From assembly GCF_003096075.1 (NCBI RefSeq), contig NZ_CP015449.1, forward strand, positions 2,349,001-2,413,000: a stretch of 64,000 nucleotides of DNA. The letters run 5' to 3'. This DNA comes from Dietzia lutea (GTDB taxonomy: Bacteria > Actinomycetota > Actinomycetes > Mycobacteriales > Mycobacteriaceae). The notes under the pieces were generated by a model. It had not been told where the DNA came from. It worked only from the letters and a program-made list of their open reading frames with translations, and made no database searches. Both the position numbers and the translations under genes were made by a program. Shown here in pieces: positions 43,973 to 55,863 of this stretch. Positions within the stretch are counted from its first letter, which is position 1; each line of letters opens with the position of its first letter.

Positions 43973-44947
43973 TCACCCCTTCAGCAGCCGCGCGGCCACG
44001 TCGGGGACGTACTTGAACTCCTCGCGCGGCGGGCGTTCGTATCCCGCACCCTCCGGCCGCTCGGGGATCTCCAGCTCGGGCGGGTCGAGCTGCTCCCACG
44101 GCACCGTGGACAGCAGGTGCGAGATGACGTTGATCCGCGACCGCTTCTTGTCCTCCGACTCGACGGTGAACCACGGCGCCTCGGGGATGTCGGTGTGGAT
44201 GAACATCTCGTCCTTCGCCCGGCTGTACTCCTCCCACCGCGTGATGGACTCGAGGTCCATCGGCGAGAGCTTCCAGCGGCGCATCGGGTCCTCGTGGCGC
44301 GAGCGGAAGCGGCGCTCATGCTCCTCGTCAGAGACCGAGAACCAGTACTTGCGCAGCATGATCCCGTCCTCGACCAGCAGCCGCTCGAAGATCGGCGCCT
44401 GGTGGAGGAACCGCCGGTACTCGTCGGTCGTGCAGAAGCCCATCACCCGCTCGACTCCGGCCCGGTTGTACCAGGACCGGTCGAAGATCACGATCTCCCC
44501 GGCCGCCGGCATGTGCTCGATATAGCGCTGGAAATACCACTGCGTCCGCTGCACCTCCGTCGGTGCGGGCAACGCCACCACCCGGGCGTGCCGGGGATTG
44601 AGGTACTGGGTGATGCGCTTGATCGCCGAGCCCTTGCCCGCGGCGTCGCGGCCCTCGAACACGACCACCAGCCGGTTGCCGGTCTCGCGCAGCCACGCCT
44701 GCATCTCGACCAGCTCGGCCTGCAGCCGCTTCAGCTCGGACTCGTACGCCTTCTTCGGCAGCTTCTCCAGCCCGCTCGGCAGCCGGTCCTTCTTCTTGAC
44801 GGTGGCCTTGGTGCCGGAGCCGCTCTTCGCCGCGGTCTTGGCGCCGGAGCCGCTCTTCGCCGCGGCCTTGGACCCGCTCTTGGCCGCAGGCTTGGTGCCT
44901 GACCCGCCCGCGGTGCTGCTCTTCGACCCGTTCTTCTTGCCACCCAT
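43973..44947 (-). CDS. ppk2: Polyphosphate kinase 2
   Basis: A 324-residue PPK2 kinase transferring phosphate between polyphosphate and nucleotides. Walker A VFEGRDAAGKGSAIKR (about 95), Walker B-type IVIFDRSWYNRAGVERV, and the lid region EEHERRFRSRHEDPMRRWKLS are complete. The first 50 residues form a Lys/Ser/Gly/Ala tail with internal repeats (AAKSGSGAKTAAKSGSGTKA), likely disordered and possibly nucleic-acid or polyphosphate binding. Divergent from the cholesterol oxidase gene. Confidence 0.94.
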   Translation of the reverse strand: MGGKKNGSKSSTAGGSGTKPAAKSGSKAAAKSGSGAKTAAKSGSGTKATVKKKDRLPSGLEKLPKKAYESELKRLQAELVEMQAWLRETGNRLVVVFEGRDAAGKGSAIKRITQYLNPRHARVVALPAPTEVQRTQWYFQRYIEHMPAAGEIVIFDRSWYNRAGVERVMGFCTTDEYRRFLHQAPIFERLLVEDGIMLRKYWFSVSDEEHERRFRSRHEDPMRRWKLSPMDLESITRWEEYSRAKDEMFIHTDIPEAPWFTVESEDKKRSRINVISHLLSTVPWEQLDPPELEIPERPEGAGYERPPREEFKYVPDVAARLLKG

Positions 44948-45007
44948 GACACGATCCTACGGTCCGCCGCCCCGCCCCGGCCGCGTTCGACGACCCCGAC
45001 GAAGGCC

Positions 45008-45037
45008 TTGACAGTTCTCCACCATTCTGTCTAGTTT
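45008..45037 (+). promoter_or_regulatory. Cholesterol oxidase promoter with overlapping inverted repeat
   Basis: TTGACA (45008-45013) and TAGTTT (45032-45037) are spaced 18 bp. GACAG (45010-45014) and CTGTC (45027-45031) form an inverted repeat across the spacer, well placed for repression by the TetR protein encoded downstream. ATG follows at 45117. Confidence 0.55.
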
Positions 45038-45116
45038 CCCGCAGGGACGTGACGGCCGTCGCGACCGCCGCACGAGCACGAGCGCACGGGTACCCACCGC
45101 CGAGAACGAGGGCCGC

Positions 45117-46736
45117 ATGACGCACATCTCCCGCCGGGGCTTCCTCGGCACCATCGCCGCCGCCGGCATCGCCGCCCTCGCCGCCGACCCCACCGCGGCC
45201 GCGCAGCCCACCGACTCCGCCGGGCCGGCCGGAGCCGCCCCCGTCGCCGGGCGGCTCCCCCACGAGGTGCAGGATCACCGGTGCATCCTGGTCGGCAGCG
45301 GATTCGGTGGAGCGATCTCCGCGCTGAGGCTGGCGGAGGCGGGCGTCGACGTCGTCGTCGTCGAACGGGGCCGACGGTGGCCCACCGGCCCCGACGCACG
45401 CACCTTCCCCAGCGCCGCCAGCCCCGACGAGCGCGCCCTGTGGTTCCGCTCGGCGCCCGAGGTCTTCGGGCGCCCGGTGGACCTCCCCCGCTACACCGGC
45501 CTGCTCGAGGCCTCCGTCGGCGAGAACATGACCTCCGTGTGCGCCACCGGCGTCGGCGGCGGCTCCCTCATCTACCAGGGCATGGCCCTGCAACCCACCG
45601 AGGAGCTGTTCCACACCTGGTTCCCCGGCGCGATCGACTGGCGCGAGATGGACCGCGAGTACTACCCCCGCGTGTCCCGGATGCTGCGGCTGTCCGAAGC
45701 GCCCGACGAGCTGATAGCCGCGCCGCAGTACACCGCGTCCCGCGTCTTCGCGCAGCGCGTCCGCGACGCCGGCCTGCCCCTGCGCAAGATCCCGATGCCC
45801 ATCGACTGGGACTACGCGCTCGCCGAGTTGCGCGGCGAGATGCGCCCGACCTACACGAACGGCGACAGCTCCCTCGGCGTCAACAACGGCGGCAAGCACT
45901 CCGTCGACGTCACCTACCTCGCGCAGGCGGAGGCCACCGGACGCGTCGACGTGCGGCCTCTGCACGACGTCCGCGCGATGCGGCGCCTGCCCGACGGGCG
46001 CTGGGAGATCGACGTCGAGGTCCTCGACACCGCCGGCCGCCTTCTGCGCACCCTCACCATGCGCGCGCCCGCCCTCGTCCTGGCCGCCGGCTCGGTCGGC
46101 ACCTCCACACTCCTCACCCGCGCCGCCGCCACCGACGCCGTCACCGACCTGCCCGAGACCGTGGGCGCCGGCTGGGGCACCAACGCCGACCGCATCTACA
46201 TGTGGACCGACCCCACCGCCGGGTTCGGCGCCGTGCAGGGCGGGCCAGTGGTCTACGGCAGCCTCAACTGGGGCAACCCCACCACCGCCCACACCCTCAT
46301 CCAGGCCTCGCTCCCGCCGTTCGGCCCGCAGATGCACACCACCGTGCTGGTCGGCTACGGCGTCAGCGCCGACCGCGGGCAGGTGGTCTACGACCCCGCG
46401 CAGGACCGGGGCGTCATCCGCTGGCCCGCACACGGCGACGCCGGCATCCTGCACGGACACATCGACCCCACCGCCCGCCGGATCGTCGGCCCGACCGGGC
46501 ACCTCACCGACACCAACCGCATGCTCAACTCCACCTGGCACCCCCTCGGCGGCGCCACGATGGGCCAGACCTGCGACCTCGACGGGCGTGTACTCGGCCA
46601 GCGCGGTCTGTACGTCCTCGACGGCGCGCTCATCCCCGGCACCACCGCCGCCTGTAACCCGTCCCTGACGATCGCCGCCGTCGCGGAGAGGGCACTCGAT
46701 CGCATCGTGCGACGCGACGTCGGGATTGTCTTCTAA
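45117..46736 (+). CDS. Cholesterol oxidase (GMC/FAD family), Tat-exported
   Basis: A 539-residue FAD enzyme. A Tat signal (SRRGFLGTIAAAGIAALAA) indicates folded export. The Rossmann motif reads ILVGSGFGGAISALRLAEAG. The GMC segment is ATGVGGGSLIYQGMALQP. NNGGKHSVDVTYLAQAEATG matches class I cholesterol oxidases, and the C-terminal catalytic region is STWHPLGGATMGQ. It oxidises cholesterol or another 3-hydroxysteroid and isomerises the product, making H2O2. A TetR gene follows ten bases later. Confidence 0.9.
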   Translation: MTHISRRGFLGTIAAAGIAALAADPTAAAQPTDSAGPAGAAPVAGRLPHEVQDHRCILVGSGFGGAISALRLAEAGVDVVVVERGRRWPTGPDARTFPSAASPDERALWFRSAPEVFGRPVDLPRYTGLLEASVGENMTSVCATGVGGGSLIYQGMALQPTEELFHTWFPGAIDWREMDREYYPRVSRMLRLSEAPDELIAAPQYTASRVFAQRVRDAGLPLRKIPMPIDWDYALAELRGEMRPTYTNGDSSLGVNNGGKHSVDVTYLAQAEATGRVDVRPLHDVRAMRRLPDGRWEIDVEVLDTAGRLLRTLTMRAPALVLAAGSVGTSTLLTRAAATDAVTDLPETVGAGWGTNADRIYMWTDPTAGFGAVQGGPVVYGSLNWGNPTTAHTLIQASLPPFGPQMHTTVLVGYGVSADRGQVVYDPAQDRGVIRWPAHGDAGILHGHIDPTARRIVGPTGHLTDTNRMLNSTWHPLGGATMGQTCDLDGRVLGQRGLYVLDGALIPGTTAACNPSLTIAAVAERALDRIVRRDVGIVF

Positions 46737-46745
46737 GGTAAGGAG

Positions 46746-47318
46746 ATGCGGTCCCGCGACTCCATCCTCGAGGCCACCCGAGAAGTGATCGGGCGGGCTG
46801 GCTTCGGCGGCGTCACGATCGCGGCGGTGGCCAAGCAGGCGAACGTCAGCCGCCAGACCATCTACTCCATCTTCGGCTCCCGCGAGGAACTCGTCTCCCA
46901 GGCCGTCGCCGAGCGGCTCACCATGCTGACGGGCGCCTTCGCGGACCTGCTGCAGAACTCCGACTCGCCGCTCGAGCTCGTCGTGGGGATCGCGGTGGAG
47001 GGCCGCAACCGCATCCTCGGCGACCCCCTGCTGCGGGTCCTCGCGCTGGGCGGCGGCGCCAACCCGATGTTCGACCCGGGGGCGGCCGCCCGCACGCACG
47101 AGTACTGCATGGCGCTCCTCGCCCCCGCCGCCGAGCGCTTCCCCGAGCTGGCCGGGAGGCTGGGCCTCGTCGCCGATGTCGGCATGCACGTCGGGTGGTC
47201 CGTCCTGTGCCTGGACTCGCCCGACGCCCGTTCCGACGACGACCTGCGCGCCTTCCTCACCACCTGGCTCGCGCCGCTGATGGAGTCGTTCACGAAGGCG
47301 GGGTCGGGCGAGGCGTGA
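46746..47318 (+). CDS. TetR/AcrR family regulator of the cholesterol oxidase operon
   Basis: A 190-residue TetR regulator. The N-terminal HTH reads RDSILEATREVIGRAGFGGV, then VAKQANVSRQTIYSIFGSREE. It is encoded nine bases after the cholesterol oxidase stop and overlaps the next gene as GTGA, so it is in the same operon. It probably controls the operon through the inverted repeat in the promoter. The ligand might be a steroid, which is inference. Confidence 0.9.
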   Translation: MRSRDSILEATREVIGRAGFGGVTIAAVAKQANVSRQTIYSIFGSREELVSQAVAERLTMLTGAFADLLQNSDSPLELVVGIAVEGRNRILGDPLLRVLALGGGANPMFDPGAAARTHEYCMALLAPAAERFPELAGRLGLVADVGMHVGWSVLCLDSPDARSDDDLRAFLTTWLAPLMESFTKAGSGEA

Positions 47319-48019
47319 CCGCCGTGCTGGTCCTGTGGGACCTCGACCTCACACTGCTCGATCCGGCCGGCTTCGGCACCCGCATGATCACCCCGACCCT
47401 CGCCGATTTCCTGGGTCGCGAGCCGGTACTCGGCGCGTCGTTCGCGGGGCGGACCGACCGCGCGATCCTCACCGACCTGCTCGAGTTGAACGGAGTGACC
47501 GGGCACGACGACGAGGTGGTCACCTCCCTGATGGACGCCGTGTCCCGGCGGTGCGAGACCTTCGGGGACGATCTCCTGGCCGGCGGGGGCGGTCCCCTGC
47601 CCGGAGCCCACGAGGCGGTCGCCGCGCTGGCCGCGGACCCGCGGCTGCACCAGGGGATCGTCACGGGCAACATGCGCCGGACCGCGCTGCTCAAGCTGCG
47701 GCTCTGCGGGTTCGACGGGCTGCCCGACCCCGACCTCGGCGCGTTCGGTGATCACCACGCCGACCGCGCCCATCTCGTGCGGGAGGCGATCGCCGCGGCC
47801 GCGGATCGCGGGATCGACGTGTCGGCGTCCCGCACGGTGGTCGTCGGCGATCACGTCCACGACGTCCGGGGCGCGCTCGACGCGGGCGCCGACTGCGTGG
47901 CGGTCGCGACCGGTCGGGTGACCGCTGACGACCTCTCCGCCGCCGGGGCCCACGCCGTCCTGCCGGACCTCACCGACACCGACGCCCTCCTGGCGGCGAT
48001 CCACTCCGCCGCCGGCTGA
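47315..48019 (+). CDS. HAD-superfamily phosphatase
   Basis: A 234-residue haloacid-dehalogenase-like hydrolase. Motif I LWDLDLTLLDP supplies the D-x-D-x-T nucleophile. Motif II TGN sits in QGIVTGNMRRTALLKL, and motif IV is TVVVGDHVHDVRGALDAGA. Similar to phosphoglycolate phosphatase-type enzymes. GTG 47315 overlaps the TetR stop. The substrate is unknown. Confidence 0.88.
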   Translation: MTAVLVLWDLDLTLLDPAGFGTRMITPTLADFLGREPVLGASFAGRTDRAILTDLLELNGVTGHDDEVVTSLMDAVSRRCETFGDDLLAGGGGPLPGAHEAVAALAADPRLHQGIVTGNMRRTALLKLRLCGFDGLPDPDLGAFGDHHADRAHLVREAIAAAADRGIDVSASRTVVVGDHVHDVRGALDAGADCVAVATGRVTADDLSAAGAHAVLPDLTDTDALLAAIHSAAG

Positions 48020-48134
48020 CCGCTGCTCAGACCCCGCCGCCGTTCACCGACCCCCCGCCGCCCGCTGCCCGCCAGGTCACCCACCGACCGCCGCCCACCC
48101 GCCGCCGCTGATCTGGCAGCACTGACGGCAATTC

Positions 48135-48186
48135 TGGCAGCAGTCACGCAGGCGAATCGGCCTGATCCTCGCCCTGACTGCTGCCA
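48135..48186. repeat. Hairpin element downstream of the DUF559 gene (left outward repeat)
   Basis: A perfect 12-bp stem (TGGCAGCAGTCA at 48135-48146, TGACTGCTGCCA at 48175-48186) encloses an inner GGCGA/TCGCC pair. Read on the minus strand, 48191-48170 matches 20 of 22 bases of the element at 49263-49284. A further partial copy lies at 48114-48129. It may also terminate both convergent genes. Confidence 0.75.
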
Positions 48187-48223
48187 ATTTCCGGGCTGGC
48201 AGGATATGTAGACCACATCGACT

Positions 48224-49123
48224 TCAGCGCACTGATCGGCCCCGTGCGAGAGCGCTTTCGATCTGACGGAGCACCGTAGTGGGATCCCTGAGCATCTGCG
48301 CCGTCACGCGGATGACCTGCCATCCGAGCTCCGCCAACTCGGCGTTCACCCGGGCGTCGTGCTCCCAGGTGGACCCGCGCCGGTGCAGCTTCCCGTCATA
48401 GAAGATGGCCACCCGCTCCTCCGGGTAGGCGAAGTCCGCGATCGTCACGTGTGCCCCGTACTCGTTGTAAATTTTCAGTTGCGGCACGGCTGCGGGCAGG
48501 TGCGATCTCTCGATGATCAGCCGGAGCCTGGTTTCCTGCGGAGAATCCGCCAGGTGGTCGCACGAGCGGAGTAGACCACGTACCCGTCGTAGCCCGTGCA
48601 GACCGCTCAATGCCGCCGCGAATGCACGGACCTCGTCCACCTCGGTTCGCGATCGATTGCAGACAGCATCGATCTTGGCGATCGCTGTGTCGTCGTCGTC
48701 CTCCCACCTCGCCAGATCGACCGCCGTACGCACGACGTTGGTCGCAGTGATTCCCGAGCGAACGACCACCTGCTCAGGCGGTAGGGGCGCGCGCAGTCTC
48801 CGGCTACGAATGCCCGGCGGGTCGTGCGTGGGCGAGCGCGTGTACAGCTCCACCTCGCGCAACAGCGACCGGGGCGAGAACCACCGCTCGCCATGAAGAC
48901 GCGCCGCGGCCATACCGCACACCACCGCTCCCGCGGGCGCCCACAATACCGCCGCCGCGAGGAGAGTGTCCGGGTCGGGAGCCGCTGCCGCGCTGACGTA
49001 GACGCCGGGGAAGACGCGTCGGTGGGAGGCACGCAGTTCGTGGCGTGACACCCGGCCCGCGGCCAGAGCCTCGCTACCCAGGAACGGCGCGCCTGAGAAT
49101 CTGTTGTCCACGAGAACGATCAT
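48224..49123 (-). CDS. DUF559 domain protein (Vsr-like endonuclease fold) with AbiEi-like N-terminus
   Basis: A 299-residue protein from ATG 49123. The N-terminal part resembles AbiEi-type antitoxin and regulator domains (GRVSRHELRASHRRVFPGVYV, about 22-42). The C-terminal DUF559 nuclease-like domain has SPQETRLRLIIERSHLP, ADFAYPEERVAIFYDGKLH with the Asp and His of Vsr-like enzymes, and NAELAELGWQVIRVTAQML. Members are widespread, often in several copies, in Mycobacteriales and are of unknown role. The gene is alone between outward-facing repeats. A frame upstream to 49261 is not needed. Confidence 0.8.
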   Translation of the reverse strand: MIVLVDNRFSGAPFLGSEALAAGRVSRHELRASHRRVFPGVYVSAAAAPDPDTLLAAAVLWAPAGAVVCGMAAARLHGERWFSPRSLLREVELYTRSPTHDPPGIRSRRLRAPLPPEQVVVRSGITATNVVRTAVDLARWEDDDDTAIAKIDAVCNRSRTEVDEVRAFAAALSGLHGLRRVRGLLRSCDHLADSPQETRLRLIIERSHLPAAVPQLKIYNEYGAHVTIADFAYPEERVAIFYDGKLHRRGSTWEHDARVNAELAELGWQVIRVTAQMLRDPTTVLRQIESALARGRSVR

Positions 49124-49472
49124 CGGTCCCGGCTCTGCTGCGAACAGCGCGAGAGAGGGCTCCTGGGGATGAAGCGGACGAGTATCCACAGGGCGGGCAC
49201 CCCGACACCCCGCCGGAGTATCGACAGCGCGGGCACCCAGCACCCCCCGCGCGTCGATCACCGAATTTGGCAGCAGTGAGGGCGGTATCGCGGCGGGAAT
49301 CGCGACCTCGGTGCGGCCAAAATGTGCGTGGTTACTGCCAAACGGGACTAGCCGACACCGTGCCGGTAGCCGACGCCGTGCCGAAAGCCTGCGGCCAGGG
49401 CGGAGGGCGTGGCCAGAGGGCGCGGCCAGAAGCGGGAGGCAGGTCCGGGATCGAGCCGATACGCCGGCGCGT
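49124..49472. other. 349-bp gap with repeats between the DUF559 gene and the ABC-F gene
   Basis: No convincing gene. It holds two imperfect 24-bp direct repeats (49180-49203 and 49216-49239) upstream of the DUF559 gene and the right outward hairpin at 49263-49342. Confidence 0.6.
49263..49342. repeat. Hairpin element upstream of the DUF559 gene (right outward repeat)
   Basis: TTTGGCAG (49266-49273) pairs with CTGCCAAA (49335-49342). Its first 22 bases (49263-49284) match 20 of 22 with the reverse strand of the left element, so the two face outward from the gene. The interior differs between the two. Confidence 0.65.
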
Positions 49473-51434
<1,962 letters not shown>

Positions 51435-51436
51435 CT

Positions 51437-52537
51437 CTACTTTCCTGTGGGGTCGACGCCGGTGCCGGCGCCGCCGGACGGGTCGTCGCTGACGATGTGG
51501 GCGCCGCCGACCGGGCCGCGGGTGACCCGCACCTCCCGGGCGACGCCGGACTCGCTGATCTCCGCGGCCACGGCGATCGCGTGGTCGCGGTCGGAGCAGA
51601 AGAACAGGCAGGTGGGGCCGGAGCCGGAGACCATGCCGTGCAGGGCGCCGGCCTCCTGCCCGGTGCGCAGCGTCTTGCGCAGGGCGGGCCGCAGGGAGAG
51701 CGCGGCGGGTTCCAGGTCGTTGGCCAGCAGGGCGGCAACGGCGGCGGGGTCGTCGCCGGCGAGGGCCTCGACGAGCGGCTCGACGCCGCCCGCGCGCGGC
51801 AGCGACCGGGCAGCGCCCGCACGAGCAGCGCCCTCAGGCTCGACGCGCTCCGCGCGCAGCCGGTCGAGCTCGGCGAACACCCTCGGCGTCGACAGTCCGT
51901 CGTCTGCGAGTGCCACCACGACGTGCTGCTCGGCGCGCGCGTGCAGCAGCGTCGCGAGCTCCTCGCCGCGCCCGGTGCCCAGCGCGGTGCCGCCGCGCAC
52001 ACAGAACGGCACGTCACTGCCCAGTCGCGCGGCCCGCTCCTCCAGCGCCGCCCGACCGAGTCCCAGACCGAGCAGCCGGTCCGTGGCCACCAGGGCGGCC
52101 GCGGCGTCCGCGCTGCCGCCGGCCATCCCGCCGGCCACGGGGACGCCCTTGTGTATCCGGATGGCGATCCGGGCGTCCGACCCCGCCTCCTCGCGGAGCA
52201 GATCGACCGCCCGGGCGGCGAGATTGGTCCGGTCCGTGGGCACCTGCGGGGCCCCCGGCCCGGTGACGGTGATCTCGTCGTCGTCGGGTCCCGCACCGCG
52301 CGCCCCGGCGCCGGACGCGCCACCGCGCCCTGCGGCGCCGGACGCGCCACCACCGTCTCCGACAAACGACACGGTGACCCGCTCCCACATGTCCACGGCG
52401 CGGTAGACGGTCAGCAGGTCGTGGTAGCCGTCGGGGCGCGCATCGCCGACGCCCAGGTGGAGGTTGATCTTGGCGGGGGCGACGGCCGTCACGGCGCGCG
52501 CGCCGTCGGGGGTGAACACGTCGCGGGGCATGACCAT
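51437..52537 (-). CDS. ispE: 4-diphosphocytidyl-2-C-methyl-D-erythritol kinase
   Basis: A 366-residue GHMP kinase of the MEP isoprenoid pathway, longer than the usual 300. Motifs: VTAVAPAKINLHLGVGDARPDGYH at the N-terminus, the ATP loop PVAGGMAGGSADAAAALVA, and HGMVSGSGPTCLFF near the C-terminus. A Gly/Ala/Ser/Arg-rich insert (about residues 60-85) accounts for much of the extra length. Start ATG 52537 or 52531, four to ten bases after the ksgA stop. Confidence 0.93.
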   Translation of the reverse strand: MVMPRDVFTPDGARAVTAVAPAKINLHLGVGDARPDGYHDLLTVYRAVDMWERVTVSFVGDGGGASGAAGRGGASGAGARGAGPDDDEITVTGPGAPQVPTDRTNLAARAVDLLREEAGSDARIAIRIHKGVPVAGGMAGGSADAAAALVATDRLLGLGLGRAALEERAARLGSDVPFCVRGGTALGTGRGEELATLLHARAEQHVVVALADDGLSTPRVFAELDRLRAERVEPEGAARAGAARSLPRAGGVEPLVEALAGDDPAAVAALLANDLEPAALSLRPALRKTLRTGQEAGALHGMVSGSGPTCLFFCSDRDHAIAVAAEISESGVAREVRVTRGPVGGAHIVSDDPSGGAGTGVDPTGK

Positions 52538-52541
52538 CAGC

Positions 52542-54793
<2,252 letters not shown>

Positions 54794-54866
54794 TCACGTT
54801 TCGTTACACAATCCCCGCGAGCCCCGTTCGTACCTCGAGCCACACGGGCCCCGCCGAGCGGCCCCT

Positions 54867-54902
54867 TCGAGCAACCCCTCGAGCAACCCCTCGAGCAACC
54901 CC
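54867..54902. repeat. Three perfect 12-bp tandem repeats
   Basis: Units TCGAGCAACCCC at 54867, 54879 and 54891, in the gap between tatD and rpfB. No function is evident. Confidence 0.9.
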
Positions 54903-54928
54903 CTCTAGATCTGCTACCCGGACTCGAC

Positions 54929-54956
54929 ATCCGCTACCCCTGTGGGACTAGCGGAT
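54929..54956 (-). terminator. Hairpin after tatD
   Basis: ATCCGCTA (54929-54936) pairs with TAGCGGAT (54949-54956) around a 12-base loop. The same 8-mer recurs in imperfect form at 54909 and 54971. It lies 32 bases past the tatD stop and is a candidate terminator between tatD and rpfB. Confidence 0.45.
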
Positions 54957-54987
54957 CCCGGCGGAGAGTAGCGGATTCGAAGGGGGG

Positions 54988-55854
54988 TCAGACGGTGAGG
55001 CCGAACACGGCGCGGGCCGTGTAGGCGACTTCGGCGACGAGGTCCTCCGGCGACTGCCCGCGGACCTCCGCGATCGCCCGGGCGGTGTAGCCCACCAGCC
55101 CGGGCTCGTTGCGGGCCCCCCGGAACGGCTCGGGGGCCATGTAGGGGGCGTCGGTCTCCACGAGCAGCTGCCCGGCGGGCGCCAGGCGGGCGGCCTCGCG
55201 CAGGTGCTCGTTGGCCTTGAACGTCACGTTGCCGGTGAAGGACAGCACGTACCCGCGCTCGAGCGCCTCCTCCGCGACGTCGAGCGGCGAGGAGAAGCAG
55301 TGGAGCATGACGTGCGGGATGCCGGAGCCGGGGCCGGCGACCTCGCCCAGGACGCGCATGAGGTCGGCGTCGGCCTCGCGGTTGTGGATCATCAGGCACT
55401 TGCCCAGCTCCGCGGCCAGGCCGGCGTGCCAGCGCAGGGACTCCTCCTGCTCGGCCGGGTCCGCGCAGTCGTCCATCTTCCCCACCCAGTAGTGGTCGAG
55501 GCCGGTCTCCCCCACCGCCACGACGCGGGGGTGGGCGGCGAGCTCGCGCAGGCGGGCGCGGACCTGCTCGCCGCGCTCGGGGTCGGTGGCCTCGCGGGCG
55601 CGGGTGGGGTGCACGGCGACCGCGGCGTACACGCGCTCGTCGGCCTCGGCGGCGGCCACGACGGCCTCGGACTCGGCGAGGTCGTCGCCCACCGTCACCA
55701 TGGCGGCCACGCCGGCGAGCGCGGCCCGGTCGGCGGCCGCGCGCACCTCGTCGGCGGTGCGGTGTCCGCAGGAGTACAGGTGCGTGTGCGCGTCGACGAG
55801 CCCGGGCAGCGGCTCGGGCAGGACAGGGGTCGGGCGGGACTTACGCTTACCCAT
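54988..55854 (-). CDS. tatD: TatD family metal-dependent deoxyribonuclease
   Basis: A 288-residue TIM-barrel hydrolase. Metal ligands: VDAHTHLYSCGH, VGETGLDHYW, IHNREADADLM, LHCFSSP and ETDAPYMAPEPFRG. TatD enzymes are 3'-5' DNA exonucleases involved in DNA repair and fragmentation. It begins nine bases after metG ends, in one transcript, as in M. tuberculosis. Confidence 0.94.
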   Translation of the reverse strand: MGKRKSRPTPVLPEPLPGLVDAHTHLYSCGHRTADEVRAAADRAALAGVAAMVTVGDDLAESEAVVAAAEADERVYAAVAVHPTRAREATDPERGEQVRARLRELAAHPRVVAVGETGLDHYWVGKMDDCADPAEQEESLRWHAGLAAELGKCLMIHNREADADLMRVLGEVAGPGSGIPHVMLHCFSSPLDVAEEALERGYVLSFTGNVTFKANEHLREAARLAPAGQLLVETDAPYMAPEPFRGARNEPGLVGYTARAIAEVRGQSPEDLVAEVAYTARAVFGLTV

Positions 55855-55863
55855 GGCGGGCGT

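Noticed and set aside
41087-44902. A 1271-codon plus-strand open frame
   Set aside because: It runs antisense through the AI-2E, crotonase and PPK2 genes; GC-rich coding DNA commonly opens long frames on the other strand, and it shows no domain.
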